Origin: Sialis fuliginosa
Taxonomy: Eukaryota; Arthropoda; Insecta; Megaloptera; Sialidae
Direction: 5' to 3'
DNA length: 64,000 nt
Assembly (NCBI GenBank): GCA_961205875.1
Contig: OY540816.1
Span: 19,540,701 to 19,604,700, forward strand
In this document: piece by piece, positions 21,519 through 32,298 of the stretch
Position numbering within the stretch: position 1 is the stretch's first letter
How the letters are laid out: each line of letters begins with the position of its first letter
Notes under the pieces: model-generated
What the model saw: only the letters and a program-made list of their open reading frames with translations
The model's database searches: none
Told to the model about the DNA's origin: nothing
Made by a program: the position numbers and the translations under genes

Positions 21519-21787
21519 ATTGGTACTTCATCACCAGCAACAAAGGCAAACCATTACTTGTAATTGGAGAACAAATCTATAGAAGAAACGCTAGGAATAT
21601 CGTAGGGAAACAACGTTTCGCTTGCGTAAATGAGAGAAGTAACAAATGTAAAGCTGCACTCTACATATCAGATGAAAACGTTCTGCATTTCACCAACCAT
21701 ATTCATAACCACGGTTCTAACTTGGATAGAATTAACAAAAGAAAGGCGTCTGTGGCTAAAATGGAATCTAATTATTATAAAAGTTGA
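21519..21787 (+). CDS. mod(mdg4)-like: FLYWCH exon, first of block B
   Basis: TTATTTTAG ends at 21518; 89 residues. WYFITS, GKPLLVIGEQIYRRN, GKQRF-A-C (Phe for the FLYWCH Trp), C-x7-C (CVNERSNKC), HIHNHGSN. It sets the block B pattern VIGE...GKQR..C...KCK...HNHGSN. The tail is longer than usual (ASVAKMESNYYKS). Confidence 0.87.
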
Positions 21788-22159
21788 ATAATATACGTTA
21801 TTGAAAATATGTTAGATAACTACAAGAAAAACGTAATATAATATTATTGTTAGAAGTGATAGATAGAGCGATTTTTGTGTTGAATTGAATGACCTTTTTA
21901 GTTAGTCTACTTCTTATTACTAAAAAAAAGTCATTCAAGAAAAATAACTGAAGACTTTTTTTTGGACGGCCCCGTATTAATGTTGTGTTTAACTGATCTT
22001 CATTAACTCTTGTATCAACAAATGAAGATATTGAAAATGTATTTACATATGTACAATGATAAATTAGATAAGTGATAATATTATCTAGAATAAATCAAAT
22101 AAAAAAGTACATGCCTAATGAAGTTATCCATAGTTCTTTAATTTTTTCGTCAGTATGTA
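21788..22159. other. Spacer, no gene seen
   Basis: AT-rich with several AATAAA-like signals (near 22091 and 22100). Nothing else recognised. Confidence 0.5.
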
Positions 22160-22168
22160 TAAAATGGT

Positions 22169-22680
22169 CAAGGTTAGTAGGTTGCCTCATAACTCTGGCG
22201 GGGAGAGGCATGAGAGGGGAGAACGCGTCATCGTGAGGAACTCTTTGACATTATAAATGGCTGTCAAACTATATTTACTCTTTATTTTAGTTAAACTGAT
22301 TTATTGTAAGTTGTTTTTAAATATTTTCATTTGACATTGATAGTGTACTGAGTTTTAAATCTAAATTTTTATTATTATAAATTATAATTTTAAACAAGTG
22401 TTTTTTTATGTGTAACCAAGAAATGTATTTTCTTTAAGCATTGATTTCTGACATCATTTTAAAGTTTTTATGAAGAAATATTATATGTAATAATTTGTGC
22501 TTCTGTAATAAACAATAATATTTACTTTTTTTAAATACAAATATCCAAAAATTCGAAATAATTTGAAAAAAAAACTTAATATATGAAACAACGTTTAAAG
22601 GTTCCTCAGGGTGACGTCATCACACGCAGCCGCTGATTGGTCAAAAAGTTATGAGGCAACCTATACATATACTAACCTTG
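22169..22680. mobile_element. Foldback (MULE-like) element, 9-bp TSD, copy 2
   Basis: Exact 9-bp repeats TAAAATGGT at 22160-22168 and 22681-22689. Ends CAAGGTTAG...CTAACCTTG, with GGTTGCCTCATAACT inverted further in. The CAAGG/CCTTG ends and 9-bp duplication match the element at 5064-5565. Confidence 0.85.
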
Positions 22681-22689
22681 TAAAATGGT

Positions 22690-23641
22690 GTTCTTTTTAT
22701 GATAGATTAGATAAGTGATAATTGATAATATTAAATTGAATAAATCAAATAAAAAATTTGATGCCTATTTTCAATAATTCAGGGGTTATTTCAGTGTGTA
22801 GTTGTAGCTTGTTTCTGCAGTTCCAAAAATGAAAACTGTTGAAAAAAGAAAAATATAAAAAAGTATAAATGCAAAAAGGCAAAAAAAGAAGACATTTGCA
22901 GTTGAAAATTTTTCTTAAAATAACCCTTGCAGATGATCAATTGTATAAAATAATGTTCTTTTTATCTAATATTCATTATTGGTTAATATTAAATGTTAAT
23001 AGATGGTAGAAAATTAGAAGATGAAAAATTGTATACATATATAAAAATATTTATAATTGGTATGCACGTTATTATTTTATAAGATTATTAATTAATTCTT
23101 ATTATTAAATATTGCACTGTTAATGTTACCGGGATTATATACTTTTAGGTCAGTGTCAATAAAACATTCCAGAATTATGCTTTTTTTAAATAAATGTTAT
23201 CGAATAAGTATTCCTCATTCCTATTTTTACTTTCTTATACGACTATAATATGTGTAATAGTACAAGATACTGTAACTCAAAAACTACAAAACATACATAG
23301 AAGAGGCTGAATTTTTTTTGTATATTTAGGATCAATATACGTCTTGGAAGAAAATCTCCTTTTTTGAAAACAATCGTTCAATCGGAAACGGATGTTAACT
23401 CATTAATTTTTTTAATTGATTAAAAAAATTATTTCAAACAGAAAAAATTGTTTAGAATTAGAGTTCTAGAGAACGTTATTTTGCATATTTCATATCCCAT
23501 TCATTTTTTTACTATAATTTTGAAATTTTGATTTCGTTAAATAAGGGAAGCATATTTTGTCAATCCTCCCCCTCGTATTAACAAAAAAAACTAGTTATGA
23601 AACACCTTAAGTTCGAGCTTTTACTTTTTTAAATAAATTCT
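22690..23641. other. Long spacer with dispersed repeat
   Basis: 23270-23470 (CTGTAACTCAAAAAC...GGAAACGGATGTTAAC) recurs at about 43075-43260. No coding exon seen. Confidence 0.5.
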
Positions 23642-24443
23642 TATATATTTATATAGTAACTAAATGATTCTACGTCTTATTTTCTTGTATTTTAGTCAAT
23701 ATTTGTATGACGAGTTGAAGTTCACTGTAGGAAATTTCACTAAAATTTTTTAAATTTTTTATTTCGTTAAAAGTATGTTTATTGTATAGAAAATGACGTG
23801 AAAAGTTGTTTGTTTCAAACCGCAGGTCTGTATCTCAAACCGTTCTCGAGATATAACCTCTCAAAGTTTTAGTTTTTTCAAATTTTTGGAGAAAAAAGGC
23901 CATAACTTTTGAACGTGTAGTCGTAATTAATTTTAGTTGACGGATTTGAAATCAGCGTGTCAAAATCTATATAATGACATGTACAATACCTTAAAACTCG
24001 AGAAAAAAAATTTCGCGAAAAATCGAAAAAATTCAAAGGGGTATACCTTAAAAAAATGTCGATTTTCGACCAAAACTTTTTTGTCGGATTTTAAAGTATT
24101 ATACTTGTCATTATATAGATTCTGACACGCTGATTTCAAATCCGTCAACTAAAATCAATTTCGACCACGCGTTCAAAAGTTATGGCCTTTTTTCTCCAAA
24201 AATTTGATAAAAACTAAAACTTTGAGAGGCTATATCTCGAGAACGGTTTGAGATACAGACCTGCGGTTTGAAACAAACAACTTTTAACGTCATTTTCTAT
24301 ACAATAAACATACTTTTAACGAAATAAAAAATTCAAAATTTTTAGTGAAATTTCCTACAGCGAATTTCAACTCGTCCTACAAATATCGACTAAAATACAA
24401 GAAAATAATACGTAGCATGATTTAGTTACTATATAAATATATA
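23642..24443. repeat. Near-perfect ~800-bp palindrome
   Basis: Two arms of about 390 bp mirror each other around about 24042. Both strands encode almost the same 62-codon frame (starting MTDLKSACQNLYND), which is a shadow of the symmetry, not a gene. Arms start TATATAGTAACTAAAT and contain CTCGAGATATA. Confidence 0.9.
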
Positions 24444-24567
24444 ATATAATATTAATATATAATATAATATAAGGCCAGCCCTGATTTATAGTGTCAAACA
24501 CTCTATTCTTCAACTTTCAGATTCAAAAATCTTTATTATCTTTGTCTGATAACATAATTTTTTTTAG

Positions 24568-24824
24568 ATTTTTATTACGTCGAAAGCAAAAAAGGGCAAC
24601 CACTTCTAGTAATTGATGGACAGCTCTACCGAAAATTAGGAGCAAAGAAGAACGGTAAACAACGTTGGGTTTGCGTTGAACAGAGATACAAGAAATGTAA
24701 CGTAGCCATCTACATGATAGATGAAGGTTACATCATATCTTATAACAATAACACTCATAATCATGGTGCTAATACAATGAAGATAAAAAACCGCAAACAT
24801 TATAACATGAATAATGTTATATAG
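24568..24824 (+). CDS. mod(mdg4)-like: FLYWCH exon, block B
   Basis: TTTTTTTAG ends at 24567; 85 residues. FYYVES, GQPLLVIDGQLYRK, GKQRW-V-C, C-x7-C (CVEQRYKKC), THNHGANTMKI (Ala in place of the Ser of GSN), tail NRKHYNMNNVI. It lies 125 bases after the palindrome. Confidence 0.88.
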
Positions 24825-25576
24825 ATAACATATTTTTTTTATACCCAGATTTCTCAAACCAAAACCAAATATTTATTTGTAAATGGATTAATCTCGTCCC
24901 ATAATATATATTTTTTATATAGAAAGGAATTTTGTTAAAAATATTTATTTACAAAATGCAGTGTTTATCAGTCTATTTATTTTTACAGGAAAAACAGTTT
25001 TAAAAAATTTCCCAACCTCCCCCTCCTCCCGGACTCATTTGTAAGGGTACACCGGTAATAATTTATGTTAAAAAAGGGTATATAGTGATTCTTACATTGG
25101 TAAACACTGCAGTACAAAATAAACATTTCAAGTATGTTCTATAATTATTATTATTATTAATTTTTTATGTGATTAGTTAGTTATTGGGTTTTAGGAATAA
25201 TGTTTTAAATATACTTTATACATATATATCTGTGTTATGTTTTAATATATGAAACTGTATTTTTATAGTTTATTGAAAAGAAAAATAAATGAATTAATAA
25301 ACAAAAAAATATTATAATATTAATTTAGAGTTTTATAGGTACAAGATATTAATTACTCAAGTCAATCTTGAATCCAGGCGCCCAATAAGAATCCCCTCTG
25401 TCAAATGTTATTTAAAAAAGATTCCTCTAAAAAATTTCATCCCACCCTGCTATAATTTTTCTGGGTCCAAAGTTGTAAAAATAAGTTACTGTATAAATTT
25501 TATAAAAATTGAAATTTCTTATAGTATAGCTTCTATAGATTGTAAAAAGAAAGTTTCAATTAAATTTGTATATGAC
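24825..25576. other. AT-rich spacer, no gene seen
   Basis: Possible AATAAA signals; a short C-rich patch near 25015. Nothing else recognised. Confidence 0.5.
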
Positions 25577-25676
25577 GAGGTGAGTTCCAAAACTCGTTTC
25601 GTTCCATTTTAAAAAATAATCGAGATGCAGTGGATTTTGAAAGAATGCCAAATGAACGAGTTTTGGAACTCACCTC
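25577..25676. repeat. Short MITE, GAGGTGAGTTCCAAAACTCGTTT ends (copy 2)
   Basis: 100-bp element with nearly perfect 20+ bp inverted ends and a short unique centre. Same termini as 17292-17337. Confidence 0.75.
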
Positions 25677-25765
25677 CTCATATTTTAGAAGTAATATCTA
25701 ATTGTACCAAAACTGAGTTCAATTTCATGATTAGACCACTTAAATTACAATAGTATCATATAAAC

Positions 25766-25796
25766 TTGACGTTTCGATTGTAGAAGACTTCATCAC
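25766..25796 (-). other. Degenerate hammerhead-like core
   Basis: On the minus strand a TGATGAAGTC...GAAACG pattern is present, but the first core base is G rather than C. Probably an inactive relic. Confidence 0.3.
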
Positions 25797-25933
25797 AAAC
25801 ACTAAAGTTATAAATACGATATCGTAGACACCATCCCCTAAAGCAGGTTTATATAAACAACGACCAAGAAAGCCTGCAGAAGAAAACTGCAAATAATACC
25901 AATTTATCTAATATATTTATTTGTTTTTTTTAG

Positions 25934-26190
25934 ATCACTATTACGTTCAAAGCAACAGAAAGCAGCCACTTCTTGTAGTTGGGGAACACATTTTCAGGAA
26001 AAAAGAACCGACAATGCGCGGGAAGCAACGTTGGGTTTGCGTTGAACAGAGATACAATAGATGTAAAGCTGTCATCTACCTAATGGAAGAAAACAATCTT
26101 CTAGTTTATAACAGCCATCCGCATAACCATGGTTCTAATTTGAGTAAAATACAAAACCGAAAGCCGTATATTCCTGGGGGTTTTTCTTAA
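25934..26190 (+). CDS. mod(mdg4)-like: FLYWCH exon, block B
   Basis: TTTTTTTAG ends at 25933; 85 residues. HYYVQS, KQPLLVVGEHIFRKK, GKQRW-V-C, C-x7-C (CVEQRYNRC), HPHNHGSNLSKI, tail NRKPYIPGGFS. TTAGG repeats start 13 bases after the stop. Confidence 0.88.
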
Positions 26191-26202
26191 ACCTAACTCA
26201 GG

Positions 26203-26500
26203 GTTAGGTTATGTTAGGTTAGGTTAGAGCACACGGTGAGGTTAGAAACACAGGAGAGAACTGATAAAAACCAGAGGATCCTGTAGAAAAAAGACGGATG
26301 CTGGAATTCCTTTCTCCCGGCGAAATAATGACTTGTTGTCAGTTCCACTGGGGGCTCCAAAGAGAGGGTTTTAGTGGGTATTGAGCCTTATCTCGAGTCC
26401 TACACTACCCAGGACTCCTATCTCTGGGTGTGCGTATTGTGCATTTTCCCTTCCAGGGAAAAAAAGTTTAGTTAGGTTAAGTAGTTACACAGTAGTTACA
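26203..26500 (+). mobile_element. TTAGG array plus possible R1/TRAS-type 3' end
   Basis: Short TTAGG-type array at 26203-26226, then a GC-richer block with GGTTTTAGTGGGTATTGAGCC and TACCCAGG/CTCTGGGTG, a style seen at the 3' ends of insect R1-clade non-LTR elements, some of which insert into TTAGG telomere repeats. Resemblance only; no ORF. Confidence 0.35.
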
Positions 26501-26995
26501 AAGTGGTTATTAAATAACAATTTCTCTCACCATAGATATAAAAAAAATTATGCAGGATTTGAAAGACACATTTATCTAAGATTATGATAGTAAACATAAA
26601 TGTAATTTGATTTTTATATGTAAAAATATATTGAGGTAATATTTGTGGAAGAGACAAAATTTGACCGTATTTTATATAGATATTTGTTAAATTTATGTCG
26701 AAATTAAAATAACATGTATTGATTTTTGAAATAAAACTACAAAATTTTTATTTTTGATTTTTAAATTATTTACATAAAATATACAAGTTATCCCTCATAG
26801 GGATTTATATTTTTTTGTATATATTATGTTGCAGTGGACACTTTTATTTTTTTCTATAGGTCTTGAATTACGAGACACCTATAGCTTATATATTATATTA
26901 ATTATTCAAAATGGTTGTTTGTAAATGCATGCCGCTGTAAGTTCTTTAATTTTCTTTTTAAAAACAATTAAATGTTCTAATTTCCTTTCCCCCAG

Positions 26996-27945
26996 AATTG
27001 GTACATCGTATTGAGATATCTGGAGTAAGAACTATTCGTGAGGAAATAATCTCACTGTCACCAGAAACTGATCAATCATTAAAAAGAAAAATAGATACAA
27101 TATCGACGTTAGATATACCAGGAACATCTGAGGTATTTACTCAAAAAGTTTGTACCTTAATAGTATTTACTTTCTTTAATCAGCATTAATTTTTTTTTTT
27201 TTTTGTAGGATGATTTTTCAAATATTGATAAAGATTCTATAAAAGCTAATGAGGAAAATTTTATTCATGAACGTGCCTCACTCAAAGATGTGATGAAAAG
27301 TATTGCATAAAATAATTTTAAAGTAAAAAAATATCATTTAGGATAATTTTTTTCAGAATTAGAAAAAATTGAAGGTGTAATTGATGAAATTCATCAAAAA
27401 GTATTAGAAACGGACGGACAGAAAATAAGCATTTTACCACAGTCCAAATTGACCGATGGAAACATTATCGAAGAAAAGGTGAATCGAGAATTACCTATTT
27501 TACCTCAACAGTTAACTGTTATATCCTGAAAAATATTAATTATAATTTATTTTTTCTAGGTTGAAATTGGGCATGAAGGATCTGGCATTGCAATAACTGA
27601 CGCCCAATGGCAATGCGCAATATCAAGGCCAACTTATACATCGATGGCAATATCATTATTGATGGCTTTGTTCCCATTAGAAACTTTACTTCGTAGTAAT
27701 TATAAAGGTGGACAAAGTAAAGTATCCAAAGACGACGAATCTAAACCCAACCATACTGCACTAGACGAACAAATTATTAGCGCAATAAAAAGTTAGTTGG
27801 CTATATTATGAACTCATACTATAATTGTTTTACTTAAAAATCTATTTCAGCTGCAGTTCGTCGACAATTTCCCGCACAATTTACAGATGCTGGTTTTGGA
27901 CAAGCTATAAATGTTAAACTCTCAACGCTGAGAAGAAAAAGATAA
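26996..27945 (+). CDS. BEN-domain module, five exons
   Basis: Exons 26996-27132, 27209-27299, 27357-27478, 27560-27791 and 27851-27945 join in one frame with GT/AG borders and consistent phases (0, 1, 0, 1), giving about 224 residues. The last two exons carry a BEN-like fold: SLLMALFPLETLL, a polar loop, then LDEQIISAIKTAVRRQFP and AINVKLSTLRRKR. BEN domains bind DNA or chromatin factors. The acidic N-terminal part is not recognised. The first exon also opens in phase 1 (TTTCCCCCAG, bases AA), so it could be another tail of the common exons; BTB-BEN proteins (NACC1 type) are known. An unseen own start elsewhere is the alternative. AATAAA at 28004. Confidence 0.75.
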
Positions 27946-28237
27946 AATGAAATTTTATTTAAAGACTCTATATAAAGAAATATATTTCTTGTATACTTGT
28001 ATTAATAAAAAATATATAAAAATAATGTCTTCAGTCTTTATAATATTTATTTATTATATTCTATAATAACTTGTCTTCGGAATTCTATTCAATTGTTTTT
28101 AATTAATCATGCCTACATTTATAAAGAACTTATGCACAAATAATTATGTTATTTTATCTATGTAGGTATATTACTCACAATCAGTAAGATTTAATCTATA
28201 GAACACATATGTTTAAAGTTCTTGTTTTTTTTTCTAG

Positions 28238-28473
28238 ATTATTATTTCGTCACAAGTCAAAGGCACCTACCACTTTTAGTAGTCGGCGAACAACTTTTCA
28301 GAAGAAAGAAGAATCGTTGGATTTGCGTTGAAAATAGTAACACTCACTGTAATGTTGCTGTAATGTATAAACAAGGTTACCCTCTAGTTTTCAGCAATCA
28401 TGTGCATAATCATGGCTCTAATATGAGAAAAGTAAATAAACGTGGACCGTATAGAATTGATGATGTAAAATAA
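28238..28473 (+). CDS. mod(mdg4)-like: FLYWCH exon, block B, short
   Basis: TTTTTTCTAG ends at 28237; 78 residues, shorter because the linker before the Trp is reduced (FRRKKNRW). YYFVTS, LPLLVVGEQLF, C-x7-C (CVENSNTHC), HVHNHGSN, tail KRGPYRIDDVK. The exon at 31216 is its sister, with duplicated upstream flank (AAGAACTTATGCACAAATAATT). Confidence 0.88.
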
Positions 28474-29073
28474 TGTTTTTTCTGTACCATTTAGTAGTTA
28501 TTTTATTATAAATCTTAAATGTAGAGAAGAAAGTAATTTTCTTCTAAAACAAACCCTAGGGTATGTTAAGGTGAAAACAGAGATTTTTTAATATTGTATC
28601 TCTATGGGTGAGAAAAATATATAATAAGAATAATTACAGAAATATAAAAAATATATATTTTTTAAAATAGTAAAATTGTAACTACATTCAATAAATGGTA
28701 TTTAATATTATATGATATAATATTATATGCTTGAATCACAAAAATTTTCTTTACGATAATAGACACAGTGCTATAAAAATCTTGTTATTTTTGCACCTAC
28801 CCTCTCCATCCTTATAACTCCTTCAGCAATGTTTGCAGTTTTTAATAAAGAATGGCGTAACCAGTAAGATTAGTTATTAAATACTATGTTGTCTATAGCA
28901 GAAGTTCTTAAACTTTTTTACCCGCAACTCCTTTTTCAGAATTACTAACTGTAAGCGACCCAATAGTGCAAAATTAACTCAAAACCACTTTTCTATAGAT
29001 TTCAGCAAGGTAAGTTCATTAAAGCGCGAATAATAGTGTATTAATTTGTCTAATATACCTGTTTCATTTTTAG
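28474..29073. other. AT-rich spacer, no gene seen
   Basis: Flank shared with 31452-32041 (for example CTATAGCAGAAGTTCT and ATAGATTTCAGCAAGGTA), showing that a unit containing exon plus spacer was duplicated. Confidence 0.6.
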
Positions 29074-29290
29074 GTTATTACTACGTGTCTTAAGCATACG
29101 AAAATAGCCACTTTTTATAGTTGGTGAACACATTTTCAGAAAGAAGCAAAACGTTAGGTTTGCCATGAACAGACATACAAGAAATGTCAAGTTGCCGTCA
29201 CTATGGTGGAAAGAAGTCACATTCTAACTTACAACAGAAAAAAAATCAAGAACGATGCAATTATAATGATAAAAAAGACTAAAACTGTTT
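29074..29290 (+). pseudogene. FLYWCH pseudo-exon
   Basis: The acceptor TTTTTAG is intact, but the frame stops after about six residues (YYVS then TAA). Further sequence aligns with the exon at 32042 (GTTGGTGAACACATTTTCAG, ACATTCTAACTTACAAC) with deletions that remove the Trp-Cys stretch in part and the HNHGSN segment. Dead duplicate of 32042. Confidence 0.85.
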
Positions 29291-30025
29291 TATTTTAATT
29301 GTTGATTTTATTGTCGAGTGTTTTTGATTATTGAAAAAAAATATTTTTCAATATTTTATATAGATGAAAATAAAATTACCCCCTCCCATTTAATTGACGT
29401 ATTTTTTCCTAGATCGAGTCAGTACAAAAATGTACTTAAGGCACAAAATCACGAAGGTGGGAAATTTGTTATGGCAGCTCATAAAATAATAAAAACGTTT
29501 TTTATTTAAAAAAATAAATACATCAAATTTATCTTATTGTTCAGTTTTAATGTCATCTAAATTAATTTACTTCGAAATTCAATAATTTAACGCATTAAAA
29601 ATTAAAATAAGTAGCAAAAATCATCAAGGAAACTGTCATTCGGTGAACGTTCTTCGATATAACACGCGTTCCCTAAATGACTGTGTCTCCAGAATGATCT
29701 ATGTAATTGATATTTGTAATTTAATGAGTAATTAAGGCTTCTTTTAATACATTTAAATGAAATTGAAATATCTATGCGTAATTTCGATATTATTTTAAGT
29801 TCATTTTATGCGTTTTTGTAAAATTTTGTACGTCTTTATGTTTTCTAGCCTAATCATAGAAATAACGCTTAAACAGGTTTTAATGAAACTTTTATTGGTA
29901 TGAAGGGTGATTTAAACTACGTTTTATATAATCGGAGAGAAAATATTATGTGTAGATGAAGTCTTTAGCTTGTAGTTACATGAAAGTCGATTAACAAATT
30001 ATTAATTATTAATAATTATTTTCAG
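29291..30025. other. AT-rich spacer, no gene seen
   Basis: A 63-codon frame at 29318 has no recognisable domain. The acceptor ATTATTTTCAG ends the region. Confidence 0.5.
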
Positions 30026-30345
30026 CTTTGTTTTTCAAAGAAGAAAACGTGGAATCTCACGAAGTTCGAAAGAAAAAAAGACCTAAGACGCAATTGCAGA
30101 AAGATAGTGCAGCTTATTTACGCCAAAGAGAGAAAGCCAATGCTCGGAAACGAAAGTTTTTAGATAAGATGACTCCAGAGCAAAAAGAAATAAAACTAGC
30201 TAAATACAGGGAATATTACCACAGAATGAAAGCTGAAAAGAAAATAAAGAGTGTTGCTGACATGTCAGAGCGAGAAAAGCGGCAGTCAAGAAACAAATGG
30301 AAAAAAGCCTCGAAAAAGTACAGAGAGAAGAAGAAAAATATATAA
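30026..30345 (+). CDS. Basic helical exon, non-FLYWCH
   Basis: TTATTTTCAG ends at 30025; phase 1 with first bases CT; 106 residues to the stop; AATAAA at 30371. About one third is Lys/Arg. After LFFKEENVES come KKKRPKTQ (nuclear-signal-like), then two helix-prone repeats around YLRQREKANARKR and YREYYHRMKAEKK, with MTPEQKEIK between them and a KKASKKYREKKK end. No cysteine finger. I do not recognise the family; similar basic repeats occur in transposon-derived proteins. Same phase, strand and layout as the FLYWCH exons, so it is probably an alternative tail. Confidence 0.7.
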
Positions 30346-31215
30346 CCTTTAAGAGAACTGATTTTTAATTAATAAAGGCTTTGTTACACATTCTCGCATT
30401 TATTATTTTGAAAACCATCACTGTCACCTATTCGTCATTAAGGGAACATAGTGATCATTCAGTGAACGCTACGTCATTTATATTATAATTCTTAGCTTAC
30501 TCCTTTTAAATAATGTTTAATGACTCAAACTTAAAATTCGCTACCTTCGTGATTTTGTGGCTTAAGTATAAGTACAATTTCTCTACAAAAATATGAAATA
30601 ATTAAATAAATAAAAATGTAATTAAATTCATTTCTACATTAATACAAGTACAAAGTGTTAAAGTACAAGTACAGTTACTTAAATTTGAAAAGTAAATAAG
30701 TACTTAAATGTATACTTAAGTAAATGCACAGCTCTGGTCGAAATGAGGCCATATTATATTGTAATATATATTTTATTTTATAAATATACTTTCAACAAAT
30801 TTCAATATCATAAAGATACCACATAAATTTTCCTCTTAAAACGTTTCGTCATAGACCTATAGCCAGTTGTATTACTGTTACAAAAAATAACGGTTTGAGA
30901 GACAATAAAGATATATTTATAATATATTCTCACTGTTATTATATTATATAGACTAGGGGCTTTACTTCTGATATTTGTTATAGGTATATTATGTATAAGA
31001 ACTACAGTAAGTGTTGTCAACACTTGCAATAGTTTTCAATGGCAAAGCTTTTTTCAAAACTCTAAAAAATATATCTTAACTAGCTCCGTTATTCGATTGC
31101 GTATTCATGAAGAACTTATGCACAAATAATTGTGTTGTATTATCGATGTATAATAATCAGTCAGGATTAATCCATAGACAACATATGTTTAATGTTCTTG
31201 TTTTGTTTTTTCTAG
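30346..31215. other. AT-rich spacer with AAGTAC repeats
   Basis: 30640-30740 is built of AAGTACTTAAGTA-like words ending in ACAGCTCTG. A similar stretch at 58815-58935 also ends in ACAGCTCTG. No gene seen. Confidence 0.45.
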
Positions 31216-31451
31216 ATTATTATTTCGTCAAAAGCCAAAGAAACCTACCACTTTTAGTAGTCGGCGAACAACTATTCAGAAAAAAGAAAGAACGTTGGGT
31301 TTGCGTTGAACATAGTAACACTAAATGTAAAGTTACTGTGACATTGAAGCAAGGTCACCCTCTAACTTTCAACAATCATGCCCATAATCATGGCTCTAAT
31401 TTGAGAAAAGTAAATAAACGTAGACCGTATAAATTTGATGCTGTAATATAA
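31216..31451 (+). CDS. mod(mdg4)-like: FLYWCH exon, block B, short
   Basis: TTTTTTCTAG ends at 31215; 78 residues. YYFVKS, LPLLVVGEQLFRKK, ERW-V-C, C-x7-C (CVEHSNTKC), HAHNHGSN, tail KRRPYKFDAVI. Near-copy of 28238; substitutions cluster after the second Cys. Confidence 0.88.
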
Positions 31452-32041
31452 TTCTCTACTCGGAGAAATATTGTTAAAATGTACCGAATTATATACAATT
31501 TTACTCAGCTCTATGTAAATTTGATATTTCTTAAGTATAGGTAATTTTGAAACATTTCAAAAAGTTTTACTATACTGTTGAGTATTTATTATAAATTTTA
31601 AATGTATAGAAATATTAAAAATTTTCTCCGAAATATTTTATACAGAAATGTTTTTTTTTTTAATAAGTAAAATTGTAAATAGAGACAGTGCTAGCGAAAT
31701 TCCTTGTTATTTATTTAACCTACCCTATCCATCCTAACAACCCCTGGTGAATCCAGTAAGATTGACTATAACTAGCTATTGTCTATAGCAGGAATTCTAA
31801 AACTTTTTTACTCGCGACCCTTTTTTTCAGAGTTATACATATACTGTAAGCGAACCTCTGATATATCGTGTAAAATAAGCTTACATTTATCATCGTTTTT
31901 TACAACCCCCAAAATTTTTATGCAACCCCCCCCCCTCCACTAAGAGTTAAGATCACTGGTCTATAGATTTCAGCAAGGTAGATAATTTAAATCACGACTA
32001 ATACTGTATTAATGTGTCTAATATACTTGTTTCTTTTTTAG
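31452..32041. other. Spacer duplicated with 28474-29073
   Basis: Contains a C-run near 31926 and flank shared with the earlier unit. No coding sequence. Confidence 0.5.
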
Positions 32042-32298
32042 GTTATTACTACATCAAAAGCAAAACTAAACAACCACTTCTTGTAGTTGGTGAACAGATT
32101 TTCAGAAAGAAACAACGCGCCATACGCGGGAAACAGCGTTGGGTTTGCTATGAACAGAGATATAAGAAATGTCGAGTTGCTGTCACCATAGTGGAAAATA
32201 GTCACATTCTAACTTATAATACTCATTCACATAATCATGGCTCTAATATAAGTCGAATAAAAAATCAAGAACGATACAATTTGCTTAATAGATACTGA
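32042..32298 (+). CDS. mod(mdg4)-like: FLYWCH exon, block B
   Basis: TTCTTTTTTAG ends at 32041; first bases GT; 85 residues. YYYIKS, KQPLLVVGEQIFRKK, GKQRW-V-C, C-x7-C (CYEQRYKKC), HSHNHGSNISRI, tail NQERYNLLNRY. It is the intact partner of the pseudo-exon at 29074. Confidence 0.88.

Noticed and set aside
23937..24148. Two overlapping 62-codon frames on opposite strands with nearly the same protein
   Set aside because: They are mirror images created by the palindrome, have no splice or start context and no domain.
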